The notes: generated by a model from the letters alone, not told the origin. Shown: positions 35,140 to 47,304, counted from the stretch's first letter. The stretch is 64,000 bases of DNA from Oscillospiraceae bacterium (GCA_024404875.1 JAKSPK010000002.1:43193-107192); one strand, 5' to 3'. Translations and numbers: made by a program.

Positions 35140-36821
35140 ATGATTTTATCAGGCGCGGACATTGTGGTTGAGACTTTGATTGAGCAGGGTGTAAAGACTG
35201 TTTTTGGTTATCCGGGTGGTCAGGTAATCAATCTTTATGATTCTATTTACACTCGACGCGACAGAATTGAACATGTTCTCACTGCACATGAACAGGGAGC
35301 ATCTCACGCTGCTGACGGCTATGCAAGAGCAAGCGGCGAAGTGGGTGTTGTGATTGCAACATCCGGACCGGGTGCTACGAATCTGGTAACGGGTATTGCA
35401 ACTGCACACCTCGATTCTATTCCGCTGGTTGCTATTACTGGAAATGTGCCGAATAGCTTGATCGGTAAAGACAGTTTCCAGGAAGTCGATATCACCGGCA
35501 TCACTCTCCCGATCACCAAGCACAACTTCCTCGTAAAAAATGTAGAAAAGCTCGCCGATACCATTCGTGAGGCGTTTGTGATCGCGAAGTCCGGAAGACC
35601 GGGCCCTGTTCTGGTAGATATCCCGAAGGATGTTCAGGTTGCAAAATGCCCCTATCAGCCGTGTCCGGTTGTTGAGAAGAAACCGCTGAAATCTGCAAAG
35701 GAAAACCAGCTCGCACTTGCTGCGAAGATGATCACTGAATCTGAGAAGCCCTATATTTATTATGGCGGCGGTGTTATCTCTGCAGATGCATCCACAGAAA
35801 TGATCGCACTGGCTGATAAGATTGATGCACCGATTGGATGCACTATGATGGGCCTTTCAGCTATTCCGACAAATCATCCGCGTTTTCTTGGCATGGAGGG
35901 TATGCATGGACATTATGCTTCCAGCGTCGGACAGGATGAAGCAGATCTGATTATTACAATCGGCGCTCGTTTCAGCGATCGTGCAACCGGAAATGTAGCG
36001 AAGTACGCAAGGCGTGCAAAGATTATACACATTGATGGTGACCGTGCAGAGCTTTGCAAAAACATTAATGCTGATCTGGGTATTTCCGGTGACATCAAGG
36101 ATGCATTGACCCGTCTGATTGATCTTGTGATGGAAACCAAGCATGATGCGTGGATGAGCCGGATTGAAGAGCTGAAGCTTACCGAGGCGGCTCAGTTCCG
36201 CAAGGTAACAGCAACAGACCGCTTGACTCCCTACGCACTGATTACGGAAACAGCGAAGCACACTGCAGCAGATACACCTGTTGTAACTGATGTTGGACAG
36301 CATCAGATGTGGGTTGCTCAGTTCTACCCGTTCCGGAAAAACCGTACTTTTATTTCCAGCGGTGGTCTTGGCACAATGGGCTTTGGTCTGGGTGCAGCGA
36401 TCGGTGCTGCAAAAGCAACCGGAAAGCGTACTGTTCTGTTTACAGGTGACGGCAGCTTTGGAATGAATCTGAATGAGCTTGCTACAGTAACTGCTGAAAA
36501 TTTGCCGGTTACGATTGTGATTATGAACAATCATGTACTTGGTATGGTTCGCCAGTGGCAGACATTGTTCTTCCAGCAGCATTATTCCAACACAGATCTG
36601 CACTGCAGAAAGACAGATTTTATGAAGCTGGCAGATGCATTTGGTTTGCCAGGCTACAGAATCTCAGATCTTTCGGAGCTTAGTTCTGTGATGGATAAGG
36701 CTTTTGCAGAGGATGGCCCTGTTCTTGTTGAATGCCTGATTGATCAGGATGAATTTGTTCTTCCGATGCTTCCTCCCGGCGGGTGTATTGAGGATATCAT
36801 CACAGAAAGGGGTGATGCATA

Positions 36822-36822
<1 letters not shown>
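35140..36822 (+). CDS. ilvB: Acetolactate synthase, large (catalytic) subunit
   Basis: Condenses two pyruvates to acetolactate (valine/leucine), or pyruvate with 2-oxobutanoate (isoleucine), using ThDP, Mg and FAD. The 560-residue product has the catalytic Glu51 in AHEQGASHAADGYAR, the GPGATNLVTGIA segment, the central FAD-binding domain with LGMEGMHGHY, and the ThDP motif GDGSFGMNLNEL through IVIMNNHVLGMVRQWQ. Length is normal. AAAGGA precedes the ATG. First gene of the branched-chain cluster; its stop overlaps the ilvN start (TAATG). Confidence 0.97.
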
Positions 36823-38433
<1,611 letters not shown>

Positions 38434-38503
38434 TTCAGTTTCTGCTGATTATGAAAAGTACATTCTCTGCCCGTTATGCGGGCAGAGAGATGTATGTCAG
38501 TTG

Positions 38504-38533
38504 AAAAATCCCGGTTTTATAGTCGGGATTTTT
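38504..38533 (+). terminator. Terminator between ilvC and ilvD
   Basis: A perfect 10-bp stem (AAAAATCCCG at 38504-38513 with 38524-38533) whose right arm ends in TTTTT. A second hairpin (TCTCTGCCCG, 38464-38488) without T-run lies just before it. Together they may reduce transcription from ilvBNC into ilvD; no obvious promoter follows. Confidence 0.7.
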
Positions 38534-38632
38534 GCCATATATAACCATGACGCATTGTATGCGGATTTTTGCCGCAGATGTAGCAGCGAATGTCGATCGT
38601 TCGCTGAAATTTATTCAAAAAGAGGTTTTCGT

Positions 38633-40294
38633 ATGTATTTTGATACAAAAAATACAGGTGCGCACTGTGCTCCGCAGCGTTCTCTGCTGCATGCACTTGG
38701 ACTGACAAAGGAAGAAATGGAGCGTCCGCTCGTTGGTATTGTCAGTTCTTATAATGAGATCGTACCAGGACACATGAATCTTGACAAAATCGTTGATGCG
38801 GTAAAAATGGGTGTAGCAATGGCTGGCGGTACTCCGATTGTTTTTCCGGCAATTGCAGTTTGTGACGGTATTGCAATGGGTCATAAGGGTATGAAGTATT
38901 CACTGGTCACCCGTGATCTGATTGCAGATTCCACCGAAGCTATGGCTCTGGCACATGCTTTTGATGCACTTGTTATGGTTCCGAACTGTGACAAGAATGT
39001 GCCTGGTCTGCTGATGGCAGCGGCTCGTGTGAATGTCCCGACTGTATTTGTCAGCGGAGGTCCGATGCTGGCAGGTCATGTGGACGGAAAGCGTACAAGC
39101 CTGTCTTCTATGTTTGAAGCCGTTGGTTCCTTCAAGGCAAGCAAAATGGATCAGGATAAACTGGATGATTTTGAGCTGAATGCCTGCCCGACCTGCGGAA
39201 GCTGCTCCGGTATGTATACAGCAAACTCTCATAACTGCCTGACTGAAGTTCTTGGTATGGGCCTGAGAGGAAACGGAACGATTCCTGCTGTTTATTCCAA
39301 GAGAATTGAGCTGGCTAAGCATGCCGGTATGCAAGTAATGGAACTTTACAGAAAGAATATACGTCCCCGTGATATCATGACAGAGAAGGCATTCCAGAAT
39401 GCACTGACTGCGGATATGGCACTTGGCTGTTCAACTAACAGTATGCTCCATCTTCCGGCCATTGCACATGAGTGCGGTGTTGAGATCAATCTGGATATTG
39501 CCAATGAGATTTCTGCGAGAACTCCGAATCTGTGTCATCTTGCTCCTGCAGGTCATACCTATATGGAGCAGCTTGATGAGGCAGGCGGCGTATATGCAGT
39601 CCTGGCTGAACTGAACAAGAAGGGGCTGCTGCATACTGATGTTATGACAGTGACCGGCAAGACTCTGGGCGAAAATATAGCCGATGCTGTCAACCGTGAT
39701 CCTGAGGTTATTCGTACGATAGAGAATCCCTACAGCGAGACGGGCGGTATTGCCGTACTCAAGGGCAACCTTGCACCGGATGGCTGTGTTGTCAAGAGAA
39801 GTGCCGTTGCACCGGAAATGCTGAAGCACGAAGGCCCTGCAAAGGTATTTGACAGTGAAGAAGAAGCGATTGCTGCTATTTATGCTGGAAAGATTGAAGC
39901 CGGTGATGTGGTTGTTATCCGTTATGAAGGTCCTTCCGGTGGCCCTGGTATGAGAGAGATGCTTTCTCCGACTTCTGCGATTGCAGGCATGGGACTGGAT
40001 AAGGAAGTTGCATTGATTACTGACGGCCGTTTCTCCGGCGCGACAAGAGGCGCTGCTATTGGTCATGTATCTCCTGAGGCAGTACGCGGCGGTATGATTG
40101 CTTATGTTCAGGATGGCGACAGGATTGCAATTGACATTCCAAATTACAGCATCCAGATTCTGGTTTCTGATGAAGAACTTGCGAAGCGTAAGGAAACTAC
40201 AGAGATCAAAGTGAAGAAGGATGTTACCGGATATCTCAAGCGTTATGCACAGATGGTTTCCTCTGCGGATAAAGGCGCTATCATTAATGTTTGA
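38633..40294 (+). CDS. ilvD: Dihydroxy-acid dehydratase
   Basis: Dehydrates dihydroxyisovalerate and dihydroxymethylvalerate to the 2-keto acids. The 553-residue product has [15 protein letters not shown], the [13 protein letters not shown] segment (one Fe-S ligand Cys), the [19 protein letters not shown] motif with further cluster ligands, [14 protein letters not shown] and [21 protein letters not shown], all canonical. The start at 38633 is chosen for normal length and AAGAGG upstream; an open frame from 38501 runs through the terminator. 193 bases without a clear gene separate it from leuC. Confidence 0.97.
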   Translation: MYFDTKNTGAHCAPQRSLLHALGLTKEEMERPLVGIVSSYNEIVPGHMNLDKIVDAVKMGVAMAGGTPIVFPAIAVCDGIAMGHKGMKYSLVTRDLIADSTEAMALAHAFDALVMVPNCDKNVPGLLMAAARVNVPTVFVSGGPMLAGHVDGKRTSLSSMFEAVGSFKASKMDQDKLDDFELNACPTCGSCSGMYTANSHNCLTEVLGMGLRGNGTIPAVYSKRIELAKHAGMQVMELYRKNIRPRDIMTEKAFQNALTADMALGCSTNSMLHLPAIAHECGVEINLDIANEISARTPNLCHLAPAGHTYMEQLDEAGGVYAVLAELNKKGLLHTDVMTVTGKTLGENIADAVNRDPEVIRTIENPYSETGGIAVLKGNLAPDGCVVKRSAVAPEMLKHEGPAKVFDSEEEAIAAIYAGKIEAGDVVVIRYEGPSGGPGMREMLSPTSAIAGMGLDKEVALITDGRFSGATRGAAIGHVSPEAVRGGMIAYVQDGDRIAIDIPNYSIQILVSDEELAKRKETTEIKVKKDVTGYLKRYAQMVSSADKGAIINV

Positions 40295-40487
40295 CTGCTG
40301 AGAAACCACCCTTCCATATAGGACACCAGAGGGTTTGGCGGCACATCTGCACACGCATTTGTACCGCCGGCTCTGTGTGGTATTGCCTGCAGGCTGTTCC
40401 GGACGGCTTTTTTCAGTTATTCGGAATAACAGTGATACCGACTTGCAAAATACCGGTTTAGCAAGAATTGAAAGGAATGAATAGAAT

Positions 40488-41750
40488 ATGGGAATGACCA
40501 TGACACAGAAGATTCTGGCTGCACACGCAGATCTTCCCAGTGTTGAAGCTGGACAGCTGGTGCTTGTGAATCTTGATCTGGTGCTTGGTAATGATATTAC
40601 TTCTCCGGTTGCAATCAAGGCATTCAATCAGATGGGTAAGGATAATGTATTTGATAAGGAAAAGGTGACCATGGTTATGGATCACTTTGCTCCGAACAAG
40701 GACATCAAGGCTGCACAGCAATGTATGATGTGCCGTGATTTCTGCGGCGCACAGGATATTACAAACTTTTATGATGTTGGACAGATGGGCATTGAACATG
40801 CACTTCTGCCGGAAAAAGGTCTTGTGGTTTCCGGTGATGCAGTGATCGGTGCAGACTCTCATACCTGTACCTATGGTGCGCTTGGCGCATTTTCCACTGG
40901 TGTCGGCTCAACTGATATGGCCTGCGGTATGGCGATCGGCAAGGCATGGTTTAAGGTTCCTTCTGCGCTGAAATTCGAGCTTAAGGGCAAGCTGAACAAG
41001 TATGTTTCCGGTAAAGATGTTATTCTCCATATCATTGGCATGATTGGTGTTGACGGTGCACTGTATAAATCTATGGAGTTTGTAGGCGAGGGGCTGGCAA
41101 GTCTGTCTATGTCTGATCGTCTTTGCATGGCAAATATGGCGATTGAAGCCGGTGCGAAGAATGGAATCTTTGCTGTTGATGAGATCACCAAGGCATATGT
41201 AAAGGCGCATTCAGACCGTGAGCCTGTTGTATATGAGGCTGATGCTGATGCTGTTTATGAGAAGACCTATGTAATTGATCTGTCTGAGATCAAGCATACC
41301 GTATCCTTCCCGCATCTTCCGGAGAATACCCGCACCGTAGATGAGATTGAAGAAATCAGAATTCAGCAGGTTGTCATTGGGTCCTGTACAAATGGCCGTT
41401 TGGAGGATCTAAAGGCTGCAGCAGAAATCATGCAGGGCAAGCAGGTCGCAAAGGGCGTTCGCTGCATTGTGATTCCTGCAACCCAGAAAATCTATCTGGA
41501 AGCTATGGAAGCTGGTTATCTCAAGACATTTATTGAGTGCGGCGCTGTGGTTTCCACACCGACCTGCGGTCCGTGTCTTGGCGGTCATATGGGTATTCTT
41601 GCCGAGAATGAGCGTGCTGTTGCAACAACGAACCGAAACTTTATTGGCAGAATGGGTCATACTACATCTGAAATCTATCTGGCAAGTCCGGAAGTGGCTG
41701 CTGCCAGTGCGATTTCAGGTAAAATTGCCGCTCCTGAGGAGGTGCTCTGA
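40488..41750 (+). CDS. leuC: 3-isopropylmalate dehydratase, large subunit
   Basis: The catalytic [4Fe-4S] subunit of isopropylmalate isomerase in leucine synthesis; the same family also serves citramalate in isoleucine synthesis. The 420-residue product is the prokaryotic LeuC2 type: DHFAPNKD, the [23 protein letters not shown] motif, the [11 protein letters not shown] segment with cluster Cys and the [13 protein letters not shown] pair of Cys ligands. Homoaconitase is close in sequence but the ilv context favours LeuC. The leuA and leuB genes are not in the window. GAAAGGAATG precedes the ATG; leuD starts two bases after the stop. Confidence 0.95.
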   Translation: MGMTMTQKILAAHADLPSVEAGQLVLVNLDLVLGNDITSPVAIKAFNQMGKDNVFDKEKVTMVMDHFAPNKDIKAAQQCMMCRDFCGAQDITNFYDVGQMGIEHALLPEKGLVVSGDAVIGADSHTCTYGALGAFSTGVGSTDMACGMAIGKAWFKVPSALKFELKGKLNKYVSGKDVILHIIGMIGVDGALYKSMEFVGEGLASLSMSDRLCMANMAIEAGAKNGIFAVDEITKAYVKAHSDREPVVYEADADAVYEKTYVIDLSEIKHTVSFPHLPENTRTVDEIEEIRIQQVVIGSCTNGRLEDLKAAAEIMQGKQVAKGVRCIVIPATQKIYLEAMEAGYLKTFIECGAVVSTPTCGPCLGGHMGILAENERAVATTNRNFIGRMGHTTSEIYLASPEVAAASAISGKIAAPEEVL

Positions 41751-41752
41751 TT

Positions 41753-42247
41753 ATGAAAATGACAGGTACAGTTATTAAGTACGGCGATAATGTGGATACT
41801 GATGTTATTATCCCCGCGCGTTATCTGAATACAAGTGATCATAAGGAACTGGCATCTCACTGCATGGAGGATCTGGATAAAACCTTTATCTCCCGTGTCA
41901 AGGAAGGCGATATCATGGTTGCCGGCTGGAATTTTGGCTGCGGCTCTTCCCGTGAGCATGCACCGATTGCGATCAAGGCAAGCGGTATTTCTCTGGTCGT
42001 TGCCAAGAGCTTTGCACGTATCTTTTATCGCAACTCTATCAACATCGGACTTGCAATTATAGAGTCGCCTGAGGCAGCTGATGCAATTTCAGAGGGCAAT
42101 GTGATTACAGCAGATCTCGACAGCGGCATTCTTCATAATGAAACCACCGGAATGGATTATGCTGTAGAGCCGTTCCCGGCATTTATTCAGACAATTATTG
42201 AAAATGGCGGTCTGGTTGAATCAATTAAGAATGGAAGTATAAAGTAA
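41753..42247 (+). CDS. leuD: 3-isopropylmalate dehydratase, small subunit
   Basis: The small swivelling subunit that completes the LeuCD active site. The 164-residue product has [16 protein letters not shown], the [19 protein letters not shown] substrate-binding loop and [15 protein letters not shown], diagnostic of the LeuD2 type. GAGGAGG lies in the end of leuC. Its stop overlaps the next ATG (TAATG), coupling it to an ATPase that is not part of the pathway. Confidence 0.96.
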   Translation: MKMTGTVIKYGDNVDTDVIIPARYLNTSDHKELASHCMEDLDKTFISRVKEGDIMVAGWNFGCGSSREHAPIAIKASGISLVVAKSFARIFYRNSINIGLAIIESPEAADAISEGNVITADLDSGILHNETTGMDYAVEPFPAFIQTIIENGGLVESIKNGSIK

Positions 42248-43479
42248 TGGATTGGCGAAACTTTGACCGGAAACTGGATATGCTCACGGTCTTTTCTACC
42301 CTGAAACATGATGCGGTGTTCCGTGCCTTTCGTCAGTGCTTTTGCCAGGTGAATGAGAAACGCGAGGATGATACAGCTGCGGTAGCAGAATTTGCCGCTG
42401 CATTGTATCATCTGGGGCATACGGACAACTGGACAGACTACCTGAAAGAACTTGTTCTGTCAATGGAAAATCCCTGTTCCTATTTTGCTGCAAAAGGCCA
42501 GGAGATTCCTGCGTATATTGATGCAGCTGCACGTTCTGATCTCCGGCTCCTTTCCGAGGCGGCCGCAGTTACTGCAGAAATGATCCTCGACAACTCTGAT
42601 ACAGATGGACTTCATATTCCTGAATGGTTTGCAGAGTATGTCGATTTGGAAACGCTGTATTTTGAGCGCCTTTCAAAGATAGACAAGCATGGCTATGGAA
42701 TGTATGCAAAGTATAAAATGTTTCATATGGAGCCTGCAAAGGATGATAAGTCGGGATTTGTACTTGAACCGGTTGCTTTTCCTGATGCTGTGGCATTATC
42801 GGATCTTATCGGATATGAGCTGCAGAGAAATCAGGTGATTGCAAATACACAGGCCCTGATCAGTGGTCAAAAGGCTTCAAATGTTCTTCTGTACGGCGAT
42901 GCAGGAACCGGAAAATCTGCAACAGTCAAGGCCGTTGCGAATGCATTCAGTGAAGATGGACTTCGATTGATAGAGTTAACGAAGAACGAGCTTCATCTTT
43001 TACCGAAGCTTCTTGAGGAACTGAGCGAAAATCCATTGAAGTTCATTCTTTTCATAGATGATCTGAGCTTTCAGGAAAATGATGATGATTTTAGTGCTTT
43101 GAAGGCAGTTCTGGAAGGAAGTATCTCTTCCCGTTCGTTAAATACTGTCGTTTATGCGACCAGTAACCGCCGGCATATTATCAGAGAGACTTTCTCACAA
43201 AGAGCCGGGGATGAGATTCATCGTAATGATTCCATGCAGGAAACGATTTCTCTTTCTGAGCGTTTCGGTATAAAAATCTATTATGAAAAGCCCAATAAAG
43301 CATTGTATCTCGATATTGTCAATGGTCTGGCCGCTCAGTATGGTCTGCATATGAGTGCAGAAGCGCTTTCATTGGAGGCTGAAAGATTTGCATTGCGAAA
43401 GTGCGGCAGATCAGCCCGCGCGGCACGCCAGTTAATTGAGCAGCTTGTTGCTGCGCAGAACAGATGTGAAAAGGAGTGA
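42247..43479 (+). CDS. AAA+ ATPase of the DUF815 family
   Basis: A 410-residue P-loop ATPase. The N-terminal ~170 residues are a helical region without recognised motifs. The ATPase domain then has Walker A GDAGTGKSATV (from 217), Walker B FILFIDDLSF, sensor-like VYATSNRRHI and the RAGDEIHRNDSMQETISLSERFGI segment typical of DUF815, followed by a lid with the CGRSARAARQLI sensor 2. The family's function is unknown. It is wedged between leuD (TAATG overlap) and ilvA (five bases), so it is transcribed with branched-chain biosynthesis genes. There is no sequence hint of a role in that pathway. Confidence 0.9.
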   Translation: MDWRNFDRKLDMLTVFSTLKHDAVFRAFRQCFCQVNEKREDDTAAVAEFAAALYHLGHTDNWTDYLKELVLSMENPCSYFAAKGQEIPAYIDAAARSDLRLLSEAAAVTAEMILDNSDTDGLHIPEWFAEYVDLETLYFERLSKIDKHGYGMYAKYKMFHMEPAKDDKSGFVLEPVAFPDAVALSDLIGYELQRNQVIANTQALISGQKASNVLLYGDAGTGKSATVKAVANAFSEDGLRLIELTKNELHLLPKLLEELSENPLKFILFIDDLSFQENDDDFSALKAVLEGSISSRSLNTVVYATSNRRHIIRETFSQRAGDEIHRNDSMQETISLSERFGIKIYYEKPNKALYLDIVNGLAAQYGLHMSAEALSLEAERFALRKCGRSARAARQLIEQLVAAQNRCEKE

Positions 43480-43484
43480 GCGAG

Positions 43485-44690
43485 ATGCTGACACTGGATA
43501 AAATATACCATGCAAGCTATGTTTTGGAAAATGTTATCCGTCAGACAGATATCATTCATGCACCAAAGATTTGTCCGCATACCAATGTTTATCTGAAGAC
43601 CGAAAACCTTCAGATCACCGGATCATTTAAGGTTCGTGGTGCTTATTATAAGATTTCGCAGCTAAGCGATGAGGAGAAAGCAAAGGGTGTGATTGCCTGC
43701 TCTGCCGGCAATCATGCGCAGGGTGTTGCACTTGCTGCAGCGAAAAACGGTATCAAGTCTCTGATTTGTCTTCCGGATGGTGCGCCGATTTCCAAGGTTG
43801 AAGCGACAAAGGGTTATGGAGCTGATGTATGTCTGATTCCTGGTGTTTATGATGATGCTTATCTGAAAGCAAGAGAACTGGAAAAGGAAATGGGTTATAC
43901 ATTTGTCCATCCGTTTGATGATGAGGATGTCATTGCAGGACAGGGCACGATTGGTCTTGAAATTATCCGTCAGCTGAGGAATGTTGATGTTGTAGTTGTT
44001 CCCGTAGGCGGCGGTGGTCTGATCTCCGGTGTAGCCTTTGCTCTGAAAAGCCTGAATCCGAATATCCGCGTTTACGGCGTACAGGCACAGGGTGCACCTT
44101 CTATGGTTCAGTCACTTGAAGAAGAGAGCATCGTTTGTCTTGAAAAGGTCAGCACCATTGCAGATGGCATCAAGGTTAAGGCACCGGGTGTCAATACGTT
44201 TGAACTCGTCAGAAAATATGTCGATGGTGTGGTTACAGTTTCGGATGATGAGGTTTCCTCTGCAATTCTGGCACTTATTGAGCAGCAGAAGCTTATTGCT
44301 GAGGGTGCCGGGGCTGTTTCGGTAGCAGCTGTCATGTTTGGTAAAATTCCGGATATCGAAAACAAAAATGTTGTTTGTCTTGTATCCGGCGGCAATATTG
44401 ATGTGACGATTCTTTCCAGAGTCATCAAACGCGGTCAGCTGAAATCCGGCTGTACTGATATGCTTGTTATTCAGCTTGAAGATAAACCGGGGCAGCTGAA
44501 GGGTGTTTCAGCGATTCTTGCGGACTGCGGCGGTAATGTTGTGTCTATCCATCATGAACGTGCAAGCGAAGACAGTGATATTACAGATACGGTTCTTCGG
44601 ATCGGTCTGGAAACACGAAATCATGAACATATTCGTCAGATTCGTGCGGCTTTGACGGATGCTGGCTTCAAGATTATGAATAAGCTGTAA
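43485..44690 (+). CDS. ilvA: Threonine ammonia-lyase with C-terminal ACT domain
   Basis: Deaminates threonine to 2-oxobutanoate, the first step to isoleucine. The 401-residue product has the PLP lysine Lys49 in TGSFKVRGAYYKI, the ACSAGNHAQGVAL motif, the VPVGGGGLISG phosphate-binding glycine loop and LVSGGNIDV, then a single ACT-like domain (about 325-401) with LEDKPGQLKGVSAILAD. One ACT domain is the short form also seen in TdcB-like enzymes, so allosteric control may differ from the two-ACT IlvA. The ATG at 43485 has AAGGAG at correct spacing; a GTG at 43476 lies inside that site. Confidence 0.95.
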   Translation: MLTLDKIYHASYVLENVIRQTDIIHAPKICPHTNVYLKTENLQITGSFKVRGAYYKISQLSDEEKAKGVIACSAGNHAQGVALAAAKNGIKSLICLPDGAPISKVEATKGYGADVCLIPGVYDDAYLKARELEKEMGYTFVHPFDDEDVIAGQGTIGLEIIRQLRNVDVVVVPVGGGGLISGVAFALKSLNPNIRVYGVQAQGAPSMVQSLEEESIVCLEKVSTIADGIKVKAPGVNTFELVRKYVDGVVTVSDDEVSSAILALIEQQKLIAEGAGAVSVAAVMFGKIPDIENKNVVCLVSGGNIDVTILSRVIKRGQLKSGCTDMLVIQLEDKPGQLKGVSAILADCGGNVVSIHHERASEDSDITDTVLRIGLETRNHEHIRQIRAALTDAGFKIMNKL

Positions 44691-44723
44691 TCTTTTTCGT
44701 TTATTTCAGAAAGGAAAATAACA

Positions 44724-45101
44724 ATGGCAGAGAAGATTTATACAGATAATGCACCGGCAGCAATCGGCCCATACTCTCAGGCTGTGAAGGCTGGAAGTGT
44801 TGTTTACACATCCGGACAGATTGCGATTGTTCCTGCAAGTGGAAATATCGAGGCTTCTGATATTCAGGGGCAGACTACGCAGGTTATGGAGAATCTGAAG
44901 CAGGTTCTGGCGGCTGTTGGTACTGATTTTACCAAGGTTGTAAAAACAACCTGTTTTCTTGCGGATATTGCTGATTTTGCTGCATTTAATGAGATTTATG
45001 GCAGCTATATTACAGAAAAACCGGCAAGAAGCTGTGTTGCTGTCAGAGATCTTCCGAAGGGTGCTCTGGTAGAAGTTGAGGTTATTGCTGTTATCGACTG
45101 A
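44724..45101 (+). CDS. ridA: RidA family enamine/imine deaminase
   Basis: RidA hydrolyses the reactive 2-aminoacrylate/2-iminobutanoate intermediates released by PLP dehydratases such as IlvA. The 125-residue product shows the family core: DNAPAAIGPYSQAVKAG, VYTSGQI, the VMENLKQVLAAVGTDF segment, KTTCFLADI and the active-site ARSCVAVRDLPKGALVEVE with the conserved Arg. Placement directly after ilvA fits its role. AAAGGAAA precedes the ATG. It is probably the last gene of the cluster. Confidence 0.95.
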   Translation: MAEKIYTDNAPAAIGPYSQAVKAGSVVYTSGQIAIVPASGNIEASDIQGQTTQVMENLKQVLAAVGTDFTKVVKTTCFLADIADFAAFNEIYGSYITEKPARSCVAVRDLPKGALVEVEVIAVID

Positions 45102-45116
45102 TACATGATAAATTTT

Positions 45117-45156
45117 CAGCACCGGACAGATCAGTTTTCTGCTTTGTCCGGTGCTG
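45117..45156 (+). terminator. Hairpin after ridA
   Basis: A perfect 12-bp stem (CAGCACCGGACA at 45117-45128 with 45145-45156). The T-run is weak (TT), so termination may be partial; a better terminator follows at 45273. Confidence 0.6.
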
Positions 45157-45272
45157 TTGGTTATCATATCAGGATAATACCGACCAAATTGAAGCGGAGC
45201 GGAAGCTCAGTCACTCCAAGCACAGATTCGTTCTGAGACCGCTGCAATTAAAAAGAGAAGATACCACAAAAC

Positions 45273-45321
45273 AAAGCTGCTGTCACCTTTTTTGGGGGGA
45301 GGGACAGCAGCTTTTCCTTTT
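45273..45321 (+). terminator. Second terminator between ridA and the DMT transporter
   Basis: A perfect 12-bp stem (AAAGCTGCTGTC at 45273-45284 with 45303-45314) followed by TCCTTTTT. The 110 bases before it contain no gene. Confidence 0.75.
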
Positions 45322-45327
45322 TACCCT

Positions 45328-45356
45328 TTGACACATTCCTTAAAAAGTGCTATAAT
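45328..45356 (+). promoter_or_regulatory. Consensus sigma-A promoter for the DMT transporter gene
   Basis: TTGACA (45328-45333), 17 bases, TATAAT (45351-45356). Confidence 0.9.
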
Positions 45357-45389
45357 GAAACAGACATATCAGCAAAAGAAGGTAATGAA

Positions 45390-46325
45390 TTGAAAAAAGA
45401 GAGTGTATTAAGCAGAACATGGATGGTTGTGCTTGTGGCATTTATCTGTTCTCTGCTTTGGGGCAGTGCATTTTCGGGCGTGAAAATAGGCTATGAACGT
45501 TTCGGTACTGATGCTTCCGATTGGGCATCTCAGATGGTATTTGCAGGTGTTCGTTTTGCGATTGCCGGTCTTATGGCGATTGCTTTCGGCAGTATTTCGT
45601 CAAAAAAAATACTTGTTCCGTCAAAACAGGCTGTTCCTAAAGTTCTTATCATCAGCCTTTTTCAGACAATTCTGCAATACTTTTTTTACTACATCGGACT
45701 TGCTCATACATCAGGAGTAAAGGCGGCTGTAATTGTTGCGGCTAATGTCTTTACAGCGATTCTGATTTCTTCCCTGATTTACAGAATTGAAAAGCTTACG
45801 CTAAGAAAGATTATCGGATGCATGATCGGTTTTTCGGGTATTATTCTGATTAATCTCGGCGGACTAAAAAACGGCACGGAATTCAGCCTTTTCGGTGACG
45901 GATTTATCTTCCTGTGTACTGTTGCAAGCGGTTTTTCTTCTGTCATCATGAAAAGATATTCAGCAAGTGAAAACCCCGTAATGCTCAGCGGATGGCAGTT
46001 CTTTTTCGGCGGACTTGTAATGTGGCTGATCGGTGCTGTATTCGGCGGCAGTATCGGATATGTAAACACAGGCTCTGCTGCTGTTCTGCTATATCTGTCA
46101 TTTGTATCTGCGGCGGCATATACGCTCTGGGCAATGCTTCTGAAACATAATCCTGTTTCAAAGGTGGCGGTTTTCGGATTTATGAATCCTGTCTGCGGAG
46201 TTGTTATTTCGGGAATTGTCCTGAAAGAAAGCGATATGTTCGGAATAAATGCTGTAATTGCTCTTGTGCTGGTATGTATCGGTATATATGTGGTGAACAG
46301 AAACAATACTGAAAAAGGAGAATAA
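45390..46325 (+). CDS. DMT superfamily (EamA) exporter
   Basis: A 311-residue membrane protein with ten predicted helices in two EamA repeats. The first repeat starts WMVVLVAFICSLLWGSAFSGVKIGYERF, the second GDGFIFLCTVASGFSSVIMKRYS; the family WG-F and late AV-G pattern is present. Members export amino acids or related metabolites; the substrate is unknown. It starts at TTG (45390), with AAGAAGG upstream; no ATG is in frame nearby. The hydrolase follows after two bases, so they form an operon. Codon use is more AT-rich than in the left half of the window. Confidence 0.88.
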   Translation: MKKESVLSRTWMVVLVAFICSLLWGSAFSGVKIGYERFGTDASDWASQMVFAGVRFAIAGLMAIAFGSISSKKILVPSKQAVPKVLIISLFQTILQYFFYYIGLAHTSGVKAAVIVAANVFTAILISSLIYRIEKLTLRKIIGCMIGFSGIILINLGGLKNGTEFSLFGDGFIFLCTVASGFSSVIMKRYSASENPVMLSGWQFFFGGLVMWLIGAVFGGSIGYVNTGSAAVLLYLSFVSAAAYTLWAMLLKHNPVSKVAVFGFMNPVCGVVISGIVLKESDMFGINAVIALVLVCIGIYVVNRNNTEKGE

Positions 46326-46327
46326 AC

Positions 46328-47218
46328 ATGGCTATCAATCTGTCGGTAGAAGAAATACGCTCAAGCTGGGCAATCGCAGACGCTGAAAGAGACAAGGGTC
46401 TTACTGTGCCTGATGATTTACAATGCTTTTTCGATATTCCCTATGGTGAACATGGAAAGGAAAATCTGCTCGATATTTATGTGCAGAAAGATGTAACCGA
46501 AAAACAGCCGACTATCGTGAATATTCATGGCGGTGCGTGGGTATACGGCAGTAAAGAAATATATAAATTCTACTGCATGAAGCTTGCACAGAAAGGTTTT
46601 ACTGTAGTGAATATAAACTACAGACTTGCTCCCGAAAGTGTGTTTCCGTCTGCACTTGAAGATATCAACAACGCCATGCAATTTGTTGCAAAGTCTGGCG
46701 AAAAGTATTACGCAGATAAGGACAGGATTATTATTGTCGGTGACTCAGCAGGTGCACAGCTTACAAGTCACTATTCTGCAATTCTTACGAACAAGGATTT
46801 TTCACGGTTGTTCGGTTTTGAACTTCCCGATATAAAGGTCAAGGCGCTCGGGCTAAACTGCGGAATCTATGACGGCCTGACTGTCGCACAGGATACAGAA
46901 GAAACACTTTTCAGAAAATATCTCGGCTTGGCAGATGGACAGACCGACGAAAAAATACTCGCTATGGCAGACACAATGAAAAATATTACGCCTGCTTTTC
47001 CGCCGTCATTTATTATGAGCTGTGAAGAAGACTTTCTTCTGCCGAATGCAGAGCCTATGTACAGACATCTGAAAGCTCTGGGAATACCTGTGGTTATGAA
47101 GATCTACGGTCAAAAGGGACAAACTGAAATCTCTCATGTTTTTCATATAAACTGCCATCTTGACGAGGCAGCCAGGTGCAATCATGATGAATGTGAGTTT
47201 TTCAGAAAGTTTGTATAA
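46328..47218 (+). CDS. Alpha/beta hydrolase (HSL-type esterase)
   Basis: A 296-residue cytoplasmic alpha/beta hydrolase. The oxyanion-hole motif NIHGGAWVYGS, the YRLAPESVFPSALEDI segment, the nucleophile elbow VGDSAGAQL with Ser as catalytic residue, the late CEEDFLLP acid region and a His in SHVFHI form a complete hormone-sensitive-lipase-type enzyme. It should hydrolyse a small acyl ester or amide; the substrate is unknown. AAAGGAG precedes the ATG, two bases after the exporter gene, suggesting that the pair handles one compound. Confidence 0.87.
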   Translation: MAINLSVEEIRSSWAIADAERDKGLTVPDDLQCFFDIPYGEHGKENLLDIYVQKDVTEKQPTIVNIHGGAWVYGSKEIYKFYCMKLAQKGFTVVNINYRLAPESVFPSALEDINNAMQFVAKSGEKYYADKDRIIIVGDSAGAQLTSHYSAILTNKDFSRLFGFELPDIKVKALGLNCGIYDGLTVAQDTEETLFRKYLGLADGQTDEKILAMADTMKNITPAFPPSFIMSCEEDFLLPNAEPMYRHLKALGIPVVMKIYGQKGQTEISHVFHINCHLDEAARCNHDECEFFRKFV

Positions 47219-47304
47219 ACAGATATTTAGCCTCAATACCGGTTGCAGTTCAGCAGTAGCATATCAACGAACACTTAACGATTGAGTGAGAAGAATAAGA
47301 CCAG

